DNA of 64,000 nucleotides from Clostridium thermosuccinogenes. Lineage in GTDB: Bacteria > Bacillota > Clostridia > Acetivibrionales > DSM-5807. A program made the translations under genes and the position numbers. The DNA lies in NCBI RefSeq assembly GCF_002896855.1, contig NZ_CP021850.1:3931665-3995664 (forward strand). The letters are read 5' to 3'. The notes below the pieces were generated by a model. It was not told the origin of the DNA. It saw only the letters and a list, made by a program, of their open reading frames with translations, and ran no database searches. Shown piece after piece: positions 17,888 through 27,286 of the stretch. Position 1 is the stretch's first letter. Each line of letters begins with the position of its first letter.

Positions 17888-18580
17888 TCAAAGTTTATTC
17901 CATTTGTACCCGATGCCCCAAACCGTGGAAATGTATTCTACGTTTGGTGTAACAGCAGCGAACTTCGCCCGTATCTTTTTTATATGCTCTACTACCGTCG
18001 CCGAATCACCCTCTGAATCATATCCCCACACCTTTTCATAGATATGTTCCCGCGAAAATACTTGCCCTGAATGAATCGCCAGCAGTTCAACAATATCGTA
18101 TTCGCGTTTCGTCAACGCAATAGGCTCGTTATTGATCTTTACAACACGTTCTCTTATATCGAGGCTGAGTTCTCCAAAATAAAGTTTTGTGCGCTTGTAT
18201 TCCGTGTTGATGTATTGTGACCGCTTTTCCCGCCGCAGATTTGCTTCTATTCTCGCCATGAGTTCCCGCAGTCCGAAGGGTTTTACCACATAATCATCCC
18301 CACCAAGAGTTAACCCCATGATTTTATCAGCCTCCGATTGTTTTGCACTCAAAAAGATTATGGGACACAATACTTCATCTCTGATTGTGCGGCAAACATC
18401 AAATCCATTGACTTCAGGCATCATAATGTCCAATATGATAAGGTCGGGCTGACATTTAGACAGTTTTATACCTTCTTGACCATCGAATGCCACCAGTACT
18501 TCATGCCCCCTAGCCTTCAGTTCATCTTCAAGAAGCATAACAAGTTCCTTTTCATCATCAATTATCAGTATCTTACTCAA
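17888..18580 (-). CDS. OmpR/PhoB-family response regulator
   Basis: 230 residues. The start is the TTG at 18580 (MSKILIIDDEKE), set by TGGAGGTGAT eight bases before it; the ATG at 18598 lies on that ribosome site itself. Receiver domain with phospho-Asp in PDLIILDIMMPEVNGFDVC (about 50), switch residues LSAKQ and K in VVKPFGLREL. The winged-helix DNA-binding domain spans about 125-228 (EYDIVELLAIHSGQVFSREHIYEKVWG). Its stop lies three bases from the kinase TTG, so the pair is coupled. Probable targets are the adjacent exporter genes. Confidence 0.9.
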   Translation of the reverse strand: MSKILIIDDEKELVMLLEDELKARGHEVLVAFDGQEGIKLSKCQPDLIILDIMMPEVNGFDVCRTIRDEVLCPIIFLSAKQSEADKIMGLTLGGDDYVVKPFGLRELMARIEANLRREKRSQYINTEYKRTKLYFGELSLDIRERVVKINNEPIALTKREYDIVELLAIHSGQVFSREHIYEKVWGYDSEGDSATVVEHIKKIRAKFAAVTPNVEYISTVWGIGYKWNKL

Positions 18581-18663
18581 TATATCACCTCCATTCAATT
18601 TTCTCTATTTGCAATCTATCAATGCAGCTACCCATATTACTTGTTCACTTTCTTATGAGGCAA

Positions 18664-18700
18664 GCCTGGGATAATATATCTTATTATCCCACTCCCAGGC
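18664..18700 (-). promoter_or_regulatory. Nested inverted repeats upstream of the response regulator
   Basis: GGGATAATA (18668-18676) pairs with TATTATCCC (18682-18690), and GCCTGGG with CCCAGGC outside it. It lies in the gap between the exporter genes and the regulator gene. There is no U-tract on the minus strand, so it may be an operator or a processing/attenuation hairpin. Confidence 0.4.
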
Positions 18701-18742
18701 AGATAAACAAGGGTAATTGCTTCAAATGTACATGCGATTTAT

Positions 18743-19534
18743 TCAGTCATAGGATTTTCTGCCCTCCCACCTATTAAACCAAATTATTCCCCCTATTAAT
18801 GCCGCAGCAAGGCACAGCAATGACGCTGCAAGGCCCATTGCCAGCTGTTTTAACACAAAACCCGAAGAAATAACTGCCGGGGGAAATTGCATATCCTCAG
18901 AAAATTGCAAATATGCTCCAGAAAGCATTGCCAGCCTTACAGGCCATGTCCAGGGTATAAACTGCCATATTTTATCTCCAAGGTTCGTTGCTCCCATTAA
19001 AGCAGCCATCAGCAGGCCGCCGATACTAATTCCGATGGATGCACCCATTCCCCATCTAAAGCCTGCCCATAAATGCAAAGCCAATAACGGAATCGCCCCT
19101 ATAATAGCAAGTATAGATGCAGCAATGAAAATTGGCCAGCTAATAGTAACACCAAGAAATAAATCCAAACCAACCCCAAGTGCAACAGCTGCAATTAAAG
19201 TGCTGGCTGTCATGGTTAAAACCAATAGAATGAATTTTGACCCATATAATCCATATCGGGAAACTTTGCTGCTCAGAAGGCCGTTAAAATTGCCAGCGAG
19301 CTCTTCTTGATGTACTATTAAGCCGGACAGGATGCCTATGCCTAATGGAATGATACACGCTGTCCATGCCTCAAAAAAGGTTTGGAAGACCAGTGTTTGT
19401 GTGTTTTTATCGATGCCTCTTAAAGCGACATATCCAATAATGAGTGCTGCATAAACCACAGGAAAACAAAATGTAAGCAGTCTTAAGGCTGTCCTTTTTG
19501 TTTTCAACCATTCTACGTATAATATTTTCATCAT
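18743..19534 (-). CDS. ABC-2 permease, lantibiotic-immunity MutG/LanG type
   Basis: 263 residues, start preferably the second ATG (MKILYVEWLKTKRTALRL). Six hydrophobic segments with the ABC2_membrane_4 pattern and the N-terminal EWLKTKRT motif typical of LanG/MutG permeases; IPWTWPVRLAMLSGAYLQ near residue 200 is the conserved block shared with the sister permease. It overlaps the preceding permease gene by four bases. With its partner and the ATPase it would form an exporter that removes peptides from the membrane. Confidence 0.78.
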   Translation of the reverse strand: MMKILYVEWLKTKRTALRLLTFCFPVVYAALIIGYVALRGIDKNTQTLVFQTFFEAWTACIIPLGIGILSGLIVHQEELAGNFNGLLSSKVSRYGLYGSKFILLVLTMTASTLIAAVALGVGLDLFLGVTISWPIFIAASILAIIGAIPLLALHLWAGFRWGMGASIGISIGGLLMAALMGATNLGDKIWQFIPWTWPVRLAMLSGAYLQFSEDMQFPPAVISSGFVLKQLAMGLAASLLCLAAALIGGIIWFNRWEGRKSYD

Positions 19535-20289
19535 CTCACCTCCCTGTTGTTAAACCATACCGCAGTTATAAAAGTAAATATTACCAAGGCTGCAAGTGAA
19601 ATTAATATGCCTTTTGGTATTACCGAAGCATTCAATAATGGGCTTGTTGATTCCAGAAGTGTCCCATTAGGGTGAACCCCAATTATAGGACACATTAGCC
19701 TTGTAGGCCAGCTCCATGGTACATATAGCCAGTATGGCCCTGCTGAAGCAATAACACCTGCAATTAAGCCTAAAAATCCCGTTGCCATGCTTGCAAATGT
19801 TCCTTTCCATGCAGCCATCCATAATTGCAGTGGTATTATGGCAAGTGACACAATCCAAGTAGTAAGGCCGCCGGCAAAAATTTTAAACCATGGAATGCTA
19901 CCATCCCCGGTAATGAGACCTGATATAACAGTAGCACCAATTAGGACTAATGTGGATATCAGTGTATGAAAACCCATTATAACAACTTTTGCAACCCATA
20001 AATTAGCTGGTGAAACATCACGTGCTCGAAGGCTTCTGTAGCTGCCTGCCTTTTTCTCCTGCGATTCTGTCAAAGCAGCAAATAAGGCCAAGCCCATCGG
20101 AATAAATACCACTGGCCACCAATTGAATACCAAATCAAGAATAAGCTGCCATGACCTGAGATAGTTTGCTGGCATAAACAGCTTTTGCGGCAGTGCCATG
20201 AATATAAAAAACATAGGTGCAAGCAATATTAGTCGCCTGGTAAAAGTTCTTTTATACTTAAGGAACTCTGACTGTAATATATTCATCAT
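19531..20289 (-). CDS. ABC-2 permease, lantibiotic-immunity MutE/EpiE (LanE) type
   Basis: 252 residues starting MNILQSEFLKYKRTFTRRLI, with six hydrophobic segments. EFLKYKRT and VPWSWPTRLMCPIIGVHPNG match the same blocks of the LanG-type partner, as expected of paralogous half-channels. It overlaps the ATPase gene upstream by four bases and LanG downstream by four, so all three are translated together. Families: MutE/EpiE, CprB-like. Confidence 0.78.
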   Translation of the reverse strand: MMNILQSEFLKYKRTFTRRLILLAPMFFIFMALPQKLFMPANYLRSWQLILDLVFNWWPVVFIPMGLALFAALTESQEKKAGSYRSLRARDVSPANLWVAKVVIMGFHTLISTLVLIGATVISGLITGDGSIPWFKIFAGGLTTWIVSLAIIPLQLWMAAWKGTFASMATGFLGLIAGVIASAGPYWLYVPWSWPTRLMCPIIGVHPNGTLLESTSPLLNASVIPKGILISLAALVIFTFITAVWFNNREVR

Positions 20290-20987
20290 TGCTTTTCCAC
20301 TCCTCTTACTACTTTCATAAATAACGCTTCAAGATCCTCAGAAAGATTTATCTTACCTTGATATTTAAGTTCTCCCCCGCTTATGATACCAATATGGTCG
20401 ACTATTTGGGAAACCTCTGCCAAAATATGACTCGAAAGTATAACTGTAATTCCTTTTCCAGGAAAGGAACGGATTAAATCTCTTAGTTCTTGAATCCCAA
20501 TAGGATCAAGTCCGTTTGTAGGCTCATCAAGAATCAACAGCTCCGGACTGCCAAGTAGTGCTATTGCAATCCCCAGTCTCTGTTTCATTCCCATTGAAAA
20601 ATGCGATGTAAGTTTTTTACCCACATCCTTTAGCTCAACTATTTCAAGAACATCATATATTCGTTCTTTTGGAAGGCCAAGTAATTTCGCATGAACTAAA
20701 AGATTTTCAAAGGCTGTTAGATTTCCATACAAAGCTGGTGACTCTATGAGTGTTCCCATGCGTCTCAGGTGCTTTCGCTCCCAAGGTTCTCCAAATGCAA
20801 TTATTTCACCTGCGTTAGGGTACAACAACCCGGTTATCATCTTTAAAGTTGTCGACTTCCCTGCTCCATTCGGTCCAAGGAGTCCATATATAGAGCCTCT
20901 TGGTATTTGAAGCGAAATATTATTTACAGCAAGCTGCTTTCCAAAATATTTTTTAAGGCATCTGGTTTCAAGTATTAAATCTGTCAT
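20286..20987 (-). CDS. ABC transporter ATPase, LanF/BcrA type
   Basis: 233 residues. Walker A GPNGAGKSTTLK (about 38-49), Q-loop before ESPALY, signature SMGMKQRLGIA (about 131), Walker B LLILDEPTNGLDPIG (about 151) and the H-loop SSHILAEV. First gene of the exporter operon, ribosome site AAAGGATGATG. Energises export of lantibiotics or bacitracin-like compounds in LanFEG, BcrAB and CprABC systems. No lanA, lanB, lanC or lanM gene is in the window, so this would be a resistance module rather than producer immunity. Confidence 0.85.
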   Translation of the reverse strand: MTDLILETRCLKKYFGKQLAVNNISLQIPRGSIYGLLGPNGAGKSTTLKMITGLLYPNAGEIIAFGEPWERKHLRRMGTLIESPALYGNLTAFENLLVHAKLLGLPKERIYDVLEIVELKDVGKKLTSHFSMGMKQRLGIAIALLGSPELLILDEPTNGLDPIGIQELRDLIRSFPGKGITVILSSHILAEVSQIVDHIGIISGGELKYQGKINLSEDLEALFMKVVRGVEKQ

Positions 20988-20999
20988 TTTGCATCATCC

Positions 21000-21626
21000 T
21001 TTCGACTAAAAGTACAAATCTATTTTCCGATTTATACATTAACAGCTAATTATAAAGAATCTATAAAACAGAAAAAAATTTTTATATATTTACCTGCTTC
21101 AGGCTATTTTTGTTATTTCTATTTATGGTAAACTTATCAGTTCACAATATATGTCTTTCGGCAGAAAATAAAGATGCCGCCAATAAAGAAGATTTTCCTC
21201 TCAACTGGCGGCAATTTTATCACAAGCCTCTTTCCTTAAACCTTGAAAGTATTGGCCCTTTTTGTTTAATTCTTCGATTTTCCATCAATTTCATATATAT
21301 TAGCACAATAAACTTATCAAAAATACATATTTACTCTCATCAGCTCAACTGCTGTATCTTTGCCAGGTGTCAAATATTTCTGATCCATTCCCACCGGAAG
21401 TCAAACCTTTAACTACACATACAGCATAAGGCCAAATTTGAAAGGTTTCCATTCTGAGCATCGAAAAACTTTCGGATACAATTTCACCGAATATCTACCG
21501 GAAGTATTATACACAAAACTTGAGAATTCAATAACAATTTTGATTTCTCATATCTCTCAAACCCTGCAAAATGCCTGTTATCCGATCTGTCAATTCAATC
21601 ATTTTTTATTTCCATCCTAATCTCAA
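21000..21626. other. Intergenic between ABC operon and thiC
   Basis: No coding frame found. A TGCCGCCA/TGGCGGCA inverted repeat with a 23-base loop (about 21174-21212), followed on + by ATTTTA, is the only structure seen. The region should hold the promoter of the leftward ABC operon, but no clear -35/-10 pair was found. Confidence 0.45.
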
Positions 21627-22937
21627 TCACAAAATATCAATATGCTCTCCTGCAAGGGCCTTGTTCATACTTCTTACTGCACAGAACTTTCCACACATGG
21701 AGCAAGTGTCTTCATATTCGGGTTTCCTTTCAGTACGTATTCTTTTTGCTGTTTCCGGGTCTATCGCGCACTTCCACTGGGTCTCCCAGTCAAACCTTCT
21801 CCTTGCATCTGCCATCCTGTCATCAATCTCCCTTGCCCCTCTTACTCCTTTGGCAATATCTGCTGCATGAGCAGCAATCTTCATGGCAATGATACCCTGC
21901 TTTACATCTTCCAAATTAGGCAGTGCCAAGTGCTCTGCAGGTGTCACATAGCATAAGAAAGCCGCACCGGCTGAGGCCGCAATAGCACCTCCGATCGCAG
22001 CTGTGATATGGTCATAGCCAGGCGCGATATCCGTCACCAATGGCCCTAATACGTAAAATGGCGCTCCATTGCAGATGGTCTGTTGGATTTTCATATTGGC
22101 TTCTATCTGGTCAATCGGCATATGGCCGGGCCCTTCCACCATTACCTGTACGTCCTTTTCCCAAGCTCTTTTGGTAAGCTCGCCGAGTCTTACAAGCTCC
22201 TCTATCTGACATACATCCGAGGCATCTGCAAGGCATCCCGGCCTGCAGGCATCTCCCAACGATATTGTCACATCATATTCACGGCATATATCAAGAATTT
22301 CGTCGAAGTACTCATAAAAAGGATTCTCTTCACCCGTCATGCACATCCATGCAAATACAAGAGAGCCTCCTCTGGATACAATATTCATTTTTCTTTTATA
22401 TGTCTTAATCTGTTCTATAGTTTTTCTTATAATACCGCAGTGCAAGGTAACAAAATCCACCCCATCCTCGGCGTGAAGTCTTATAACATCAATGAAATCT
22501 TTTGCTGTAAGGGTGTCTAAATCTCTCTGATAGTGGATAACAGAATCATATACCGGCACAGTCCCTATCATAGCCGGACACTCTGATATCAGCTTCCTGC
22601 GAAACGGAATGGTATCTCCGTGGGAAGACAAATCCATGATTGCATGGGCACCCAATTTAACAGCTTCGATCACCTTTTTCATTTCCATATCATAATCCTT
22701 GCAATCCCTCGAAACTCCCAGATTTACATTTATCTTCGTTTTCAGCATTGAGCCAACTCCCTGCGGGTCAATGCATTTATGATTTTTATTTGCACATATT
22801 ACAACTTTTCCGGATGCAACTAATGGCAGCAATTCCTCAACTGTCATAAGCTCTTTTTCTGCTACTTTTTTTAGTTCTTCTGTAATAATCCCTTTTCTTG
22901 CGGCTTCCATCTGGGTCGCATATTCCCTCATTGTCAT
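21627..22937 (-). CDS. thiC: Phosphomethylpyrimidine synthase ThiC
   Basis: 436 residues, full length for the short anaerobe-type ThiC. A radical-SAM enzyme that rearranges aminoimidazole ribotide to HMP phosphate in thiamine synthesis. Conserved [58 protein letters not shown], and the C-terminal cluster motif CSMCGKFC (C-x2-C-x4-C) near 408. AAGGAGG stands seven bases before ATG, and that ATG overlaps the stop of the small upstream frame (ATGA). Last gene of the TPP-riboswitch operon. Confidence 0.97.
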   Translation of the reverse strand: MTMREYATQMEAARKGIITEELKKVAEKELMTVEELLPLVASGKVVICANKNHKCIDPQGVGSMLKTKINVNLGVSRDCKDYDMEMKKVIEAVKLGAHAIMDLSSHGDTIPFRRKLISECPAMIGTVPVYDSVIHYQRDLDTLTAKDFIDVIRLHAEDGVDFVTLHCGIIRKTIEQIKTYKRKMNIVSRGGSLVFAWMCMTGEENPFYEYFDEILDICREYDVTISLGDACRPGCLADASDVCQIEELVRLGELTKRAWEKDVQVMVEGPGHMPIDQIEANMKIQQTICNGAPFYVLGPLVTDIAPGYDHITAAIGGAIAASAGAAFLCYVTPAEHLALPNLEDVKQGIIAMKIAAHAADIAKGVRGAREIDDRMADARRRFDWETQWKCAIDPETAKRIRTERKPEYEDTCSMCGKFCAVRSMNKALAGEHIDIL

Positions 22938-23080
22938 TTTTCCTCCTTATATGTATTCCTCACAGGTTTAAATGGTCCGCTCCCTTTTCCCGGATCAAGC
23001 GTCATCTTCAAGGCACCCGCTATATGCTCCTTCGCTAAATGATAAGTGAAATAATCTTCAAAAGTATGCTGAAAGATCAA
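22934..23080 (-). CDS. 48-residue frame with ThiD C-terminal sequence (relic)
   Basis: This frame starts with TTG overlapping the stop of the thiamine-binding gene (TTGA) and ends with TGA overlapping the thiC ATG. It includes [21 protein letters not shown], close to the extreme C-terminus of ThiD (HMP-phosphate kinase), where AKxYxxxAIxxALxxGKGxGP is conserved. Nothing of the ThiD active site remains. I read it as the tail of a deleted thiD kept because it carries the thiC ribosome site and couples its translation. Confidence 0.55.
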   Translation of the reverse strand: MIFQHTFEDYFTYHLAKEHIAGALKMTLDPGKGSGPFKPVRNTYKEEK

Positions 23081-23400
23081 TCCTTTTTCGAAGGCTCATT
23101 TTCTCCTCCTAAAATTTCGTTGATTTTATCGACTTTTGTCTTCATCATGTTAGTAAAACCCGGGCGAACATCAGCCTTCAAAACAACTTCTGTGCGGATA
23201 CCCTTCTTGGCCAACACGAAGGTGGCCTCTTTCACCACCTGCATCACCTCATCCCAGGGGCCTTCAATCTCCGTAAACATTGAAGTCGTGCGGTTCGGTA
23301 GTCCCGACTCACGGATTACTCTCACCACTTCCGCAACTTCGGAGGCAAGCTCATCCCCAACACCAAAAGGCGCGATTGCCACTGCAACTAAAGTATTCAT
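23077..23400 (-). CDS. Thiamine-binding protein, MTH1187/YkoF family
   Basis: 107 residues with ribosome site AGGAGG before ATG, three bases after thiM. MTH1187 fold: VAVAIAPFGVGDELASEVAEVVRVIRESG, a central TSMFTEIEGPWDEVMQVVKEA, where E-G-x-W-D-E is the family core. Such small proteins bind thiamine or HMP and are found in TPP-riboswitch operons. They may buffer or deliver HMP for transport. Full length. Confidence 0.85.
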   Translation of the reverse strand: MNTLVAVAIAPFGVGDELASEVAEVVRVIRESGLPNRTTSMFTEIEGPWDEVMQVVKEATFVLAKKGIRTEVVLKADVRPGFTNMMKTKVDKINEILGGENEPSKKD

Positions 23401-23403
23401 GTA

Positions 23404-24237
23404 TTAAACCTCCTCAATTTCAAATGGATTGTTAGCAATATCTTCTGCGCTTGCTTTATAAAGTTCGTCCAAAAACTTAACCTGAAAGCTTCCTGGACCG
23501 TCCACCTTTTTTTCAGCTCTGGCTCCCGCCAGATTGTACACCGCAGTACCAGTAAGAGCTGCAATAAACGGCGATGCAGCCGTTGCATACACCGCGATGA
23601 CTCCACCCAATGAACAGCCTGTGCCGGTAATTTTAGGCATAAAGTGCGATCCCCCATAAGAGTAGGCGATGATCTTTCCATCGGTGATTAAATCGGTTTT
23701 CCCGGATACAGCAACCGCTCCGCCTGTCCATTTGGCCAGTGAGACAGCGGCAGTTTTTGCCGCGTTTACAGAATCTGTGGAATCAACACCGCGCACCCTG
23801 GAAGTAGCCTCCCCACCGTTCAACTCCCACAAGCCAGCCAGGGCAATAATTTCCGAAGCGTTTCCTCGGATTACACCGGGTTTGTAATCTTTAAACTGTT
23901 TTAACAACTGAGTCCTAAGCGATCCAATCCCGACGGCGACGGGATCCAGCACCCACGGCTTGCCTGTTTCGTGCAATACTTTTGCCACATGAGGTAAAGT
24001 CTGTTCATAAATAGGAAACAGTGTGCCAACGTTTATATAGGTAGCTCCGCCGGCTTTTGCCAAAAATTCACCTTCGTCGGGTAGATAAACCATGGCAGCG
24101 GAACCCCCGACGGCCAATTGGGCATTGGCTACAAAATTGATTGTTACAGTATTGGTGATCGACCCTGCCATCGGGTTCGTCCGCCTTACGGTTTCCACTG
24201 TCTGAAAAATCTGCTTTTGGATTTCTTCTTTAATCAT
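23404..24237 (-). CDS. thiM: Hydroxyethylthiazole kinase ThiM
   Basis: 277 residues from the ATG at 24237 (MIKEEIQKQIF), with AGGAAGAGG just before it; the frame's upstream ATG at 24282 has no ribosome site. Phosphorylates 4-methyl-5-hydroxyethylthiazole, a salvage step. Conserved NTVTINFVANAQLAVGGSAAM (about 30-50), KPWVLDPVAVG, RGNASEI, and the ATP/anion-hole block ITGTGCSLGGVIAVY with catalytic Cys (about 195). First gene behind the riboswitch. thiE and intact thiD are not in this operon, so coupling to TPP would need genes elsewhere. Confidence 0.96.
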   Translation of the reverse strand: MIKEEIQKQIFQTVETVRRTNPMAGSITNTVTINFVANAQLAVGGSAAMVYLPDEGEFLAKAGGATYINVGTLFPIYEQTLPHVAKVLHETGKPWVLDPVAVGIGSLRTQLLKQFKDYKPGVIRGNASEIIALAGLWELNGGEATSRVRGVDSTDSVNAAKTAAVSLAKWTGGAVAVSGKTDLITDGKIIAYSYGGSHFMPKITGTGCSLGGVIAVYATAASPFIAALTGTAVYNLAGARAEKKVDGPGSFQVKFLDELYKASAEDIANNPFEIEEV

Positions 24238-24331
24238 TGCCTCTTCTTCCTTTCGTTGATTATTAACAGAATATAATTTCATGGTATGGCAATCTCACCA
24301 TACCTTCGTTCCTTCAAAGAACGGTAATGTG

Positions 24332-24359
24332 AAAAATGCCTGCCTAAACAGGCAAGCAT
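24332..24359 (-). terminator. Riboswitch-controlled intrinsic terminator
   Basis: On minus: TGCTTGCCT, loop GTTT, AGGCAGGCA, followed by TTTTT, a nine-pair stem. It lies between the TPP aptamer and thiM, as expected for a transcription-attenuation riboswitch. Confidence 0.8.
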
Positions 24360-24377
24360 CGTTCCAATCTGGTTGTG

Positions 24378-24451
24378 CTTCCCTACGACAGCATTAACTG
24401 ACAGGTTCAAAGGGTCAGGTTCTACCTTCTCAACTCTTTCGAGTCCCCCCG
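24378..24451 (-). promoter_or_regulatory. TPP (THI element) riboswitch aptamer
   Basis: The minus strand has the conserved THI core: GGGGGGACTC, TTGAGAAGG, ACCTGACCC, AACCTGTCAGTTAATGC and CGTAGGGA in the correct order. The consensus CTGAGA appears as TTGAGA. It controls the thiM-thiC operon by TPP binding. Confidence 0.93.
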
Positions 24452-24619
24452 CAATCTTTCTTATACAATATCACTTATACCATTTCATGTCAAGTCTCAT
24501 TAGATTTTTGCAATGATGCTGTTTTCTAGAAAAATCAAACCTATATGCAATCTCTGAAAATTTTTCTTTAAAACAATGCTGATGATTTTAGCATAAACTT
24601 GCAACACTTAAAGCTCTTA

Positions 24620-25465
24620 TCAGGCATTTTCCAAAAGCTCTTTTACATAATTCGGCAAAGCGAAGCAGCCCTTGTGCAGATCGGTGTTGTAGTACCTGGT
24701 CTTTAAGCCAAGGGTATCCCAATTTGCACTTAAATCAGAGATTGGATCAAGAGCTTTAGAAGAAAATCCAAAAAGCCAATGACCCGAAGGATAAGTTGGT
24801 ATATGGGCCTGGTAAATCAAAGCCTTGGGGAAAATCGATTTTAACAGCCTATGAGCTTTTTGCATAGCCAAGGCATCATTTGGGTAATAAGGACTTTCAT
24901 GCTGATTTATCATAATACCCGATGCCTTTAACGCTTTGAAGCAATTTCCGTAAAACTCTTTAGTGAACAGATCTTCACCTGGTCCAAAGGGATCTGTTGA
25001 GTCCACTATTATTAAATCGTACTCATTATCTTTTTTTCTGACGAATTCAACACCATTATCATAATATATATGTACCCGCGGATCATCAAGCTTGCATGAG
25101 GTTTGGGGCAAATATTCCCTGCAAACGTCCACAACGAGTTTATCTATCTCCACCATATCAATTCGTTTTATTGAATCATATCTTGTAAGCTCTCTTACCA
25201 CCCCGCCATCGCCTGCTCCAATAACAAGAACATCACGAATTTCCGGGTTTACAGCCATAGGTACATGGGTCATCATCTCATGGTATATAAACTCGTCCTT
25301 TTCGGTGAGCATGAGATATCCGTCCAGCACCAAAACCCTGCCAAAGTCATAGGAATCAAACACATCTATACGCTGAAATTCACTTTCCACGCTTATTAAC
25401 ACTTTATCAAGCTTAAAGGAAAAACGAGCATTCTCTGTATGATATTCAGTAAACCATAAATCCAT
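24620..25465 (-). CDS. speE: Spermidine (polyamine aminopropyl) synthase SpeE
   Basis: 281 residues from the ATG at 25465 (MDLWFTEYHTENARFSFK), with GGAGGG ahead; the frame's ATG at 25489 is upstream of that site. Transfers aminopropyl from decarboxylated AdoMet to putrescine. Motifs: LDGYLMLTEKDEFIYHEMM, VLVIGAGDGGVVRELTRY (nucleotide fold), DLIIVDSTDPFGPGEDLF with the catalytic Asp, and NQHESPYY. Follows speD by about 75 bp on the same strand: a two-gene polyamine operon. Confidence 0.96.
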   Translation of the reverse strand: MDLWFTEYHTENARFSFKLDKVLISVESEFQRIDVFDSYDFGRVLVLDGYLMLTEKDEFIYHEMMTHVPMAVNPEIRDVLVIGAGDGGVVRELTRYDSIKRIDMVEIDKLVVDVCREYLPQTSCKLDDPRVHIYYDNGVEFVRKKDNEYDLIIVDSTDPFGPGEDLFTKEFYGNCFKALKASGIMINQHESPYYPNDALAMQKAHRLLKSIFPKALIYQAHIPTYPSGHWLFGFSSKALDPISDLSANWDTLGLKTRYYNTDLHKGCFALPNYVKELLENA

Positions 25466-25539
25466 GTTATCCCTCCACAACCGAAACATTTTAAAGTTTC
25501 ATATTCCGAGTGCCTCCTTGGAAAAGGTATAATTTCCCA

Positions 25540-26367
25540 CTACGAGTCGTAAATATTCATACCGCTGAAGATCTCAGTCATCTCTCTCTGAAGCTTGTCT
25601 ATGATTTCGAGTCTCTTATCAGGAGTCAGCTCGCATACATCCTGATTGAAAAGATAGTTTTGCAGTTCTATCTCCTTAATCAGCATTTTTGTATGGAATG
25701 TATTGGTCTGATACACATTCACATCAACAGTGTCATATTTTTTTAAAGTGCTATCATCTATATAATCCTGTATTGATTTTATATTATGGTCTATATAGAA
25801 TTTTTTTCCGTGTATGTCCCGGGTAAATCCCCTTACACGGTAATCTATAGTAATTATATCCGAGTCAAAACTGTCTATTAGAAAATTTAATGCATTTAAG
25901 GGCGAAATCATCCCACAGGTAGATACATCTATGTCCACCCGAAATGTTGAAATAGTATTATCAGGGTGACATTCCGGATAGGTATGAACAGTTATATGGC
26001 TTTTGTCCAAATGGGCATGCACGGTTTCGTTATGTATAAGCATGCCGTTTAATTTGCCTTGATTGCAGGTTTCATCTATTTCATCGGGAGACAGCTGTCC
26101 TTCTGCTATCAATAAGTTTACAGAAGCCCCCTGAGGATCATAATCCTGTTTGGAGATATTTAATATATGGGCTCCTATTATATCAGCAACCTTGCATAGA
26201 ATCTTTGTAAGTCTCTCTGAATTATATTGCTCGTCTATGTACTCAATATATTCACTTTTATCCTTTTCGGTTTCAGCATAGCATACATCGTAAATGTTAA
26301 AGCTGAGAGATTTTGTAAGGTTATTAAAACCATACAAGGTTAACTTCTTTTTCAACCCCAACACCAC
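25540..26367 (-). CDS. speD: S-adenosylmethionine decarboxylase proenzyme SpeD
   Basis: 275 residues, the Escherichia coli-type large prokaryotic form. The self-cleaving site [13 protein letters not shown] gives a pyruvoyl group on Ser 123. The sequence [23 protein letters not shown] carries the conserved Cys. Supplies decarboxylated AdoMet for SpeE downstream. GTAGTGGTG precedes the ATG, a weak ribosome site. Confidence 0.95.
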   Translation of the reverse strand: MVLGLKKKLTLYGFNNLTKSLSFNIYDVCYAETEKDKSEYIEYIDEQYNSERLTKILCKVADIIGAHILNISKQDYDPQGASVNLLIAEGQLSPDEIDETCNQGKLNGMLIHNETVHAHLDKSHITVHTYPECHPDNTISTFRVDIDVSTCGMISPLNALNFLIDSFDSDIITIDYRVRGFTRDIHGKKFYIDHNIKSIQDYIDDSTLKKYDTVDVNVYQTNTFHTKMLIKEIELQNYLFNQDVCELTPDKRLEIIDKLQREMTEIFSGMNIYDS

Positions 26368-26954
26368 TACCTTTCTATTTCATTTTAAAAAAAGAATATC
26401 TTTTTAAAAAGCAAAAAGATTATTGCATATTTTATTCGTAAATGCAATAATATCATATTTTTGAATTTCTCTATTTTTAAATATAAGCTAAACTATAAAT
26501 TTATGCAAACTAAAGTTGGATTATTTGGCTGCTTAAGACGATGGTCTTTGTATTTGGATAAAAGCTTTTTCAACATGCCTATCTATTACCCGGTCATTTT
26601 GTCCTTGTTCTACAGTTCATTTTGATACTTCGCAACCAATTGAACTAAAAACTTATAAAAAACCATCTTATTTAAAAACATTTTATTATAACTTACAACA
26701 TACATTCAACATATTATATTTGAAATTAGAAAGTGTATGAGAGGATTAATAAAATTATGCAATAATTATTGAACATATCCGCATTCTAACTATCCTAACC
26801 GATTAATATATTTCACATTATATACATCCAAGTCAATATTGGCTTATCAGTCCAATTTATAATCCCGGCTTATCAGATACATATGGAAGAACAATGAAAT
26901 AATTTAAGAAATATAGCGCTGATTAATATAATCCCGTGGACTTAAATACAGATC
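26368..26954. other. AT-rich intergenic, no gene
   Basis: Very AT-rich, no coding frame or hairpin with U-tract recognised. Presumably contains the speD promoter. Confidence 0.4.
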
Positions 26955-27260
26955 AATGAATTACTGATGGTTATGAAGGAATGCTACAGCATGTAAATGT
27001 ATATGGAGATGCTACAGATGCCTTTAAAAAACAGACAATTTCCACAATTTAAATCTGAGGATTTTGTAATAGTATACGGCTCAAATCGTGATCAAACTGG
27101 AAAAGCAACATTATGCCAAAGCAGTTTCTATGAGGCAAAGCCTTAGAATGGGGTTGCCGGATCTTTGTATTCTGTTGAGTTTCTTAATTCTGCTAAGGAC
27201 ATTCGAATCACATACCAGCAAAATTATTTACATATCGATGATATCCCTCCTCCATCTCCT
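26955..27260 (+). pseudogene. Decayed plus-strand gene of unknown family
   Basis: Two adjoining frames carry protein-like sequence: first DGYEGMLQHVNVYGDATDAF, then in another frame FKSEDFVIVYGSNRDQTGK up to a TAG, then, in the same frame after it, SLYSVEFLNSAKDIRITYQQ. One frameshift and one stop would reconnect them. There is no start, and the 3' part runs into the DUF4236 gene on the other strand. Family not recognised. Confidence 0.35.
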
Positions 27261-27286
27261 TTTATGGTCATTATTATCACTAAAAC

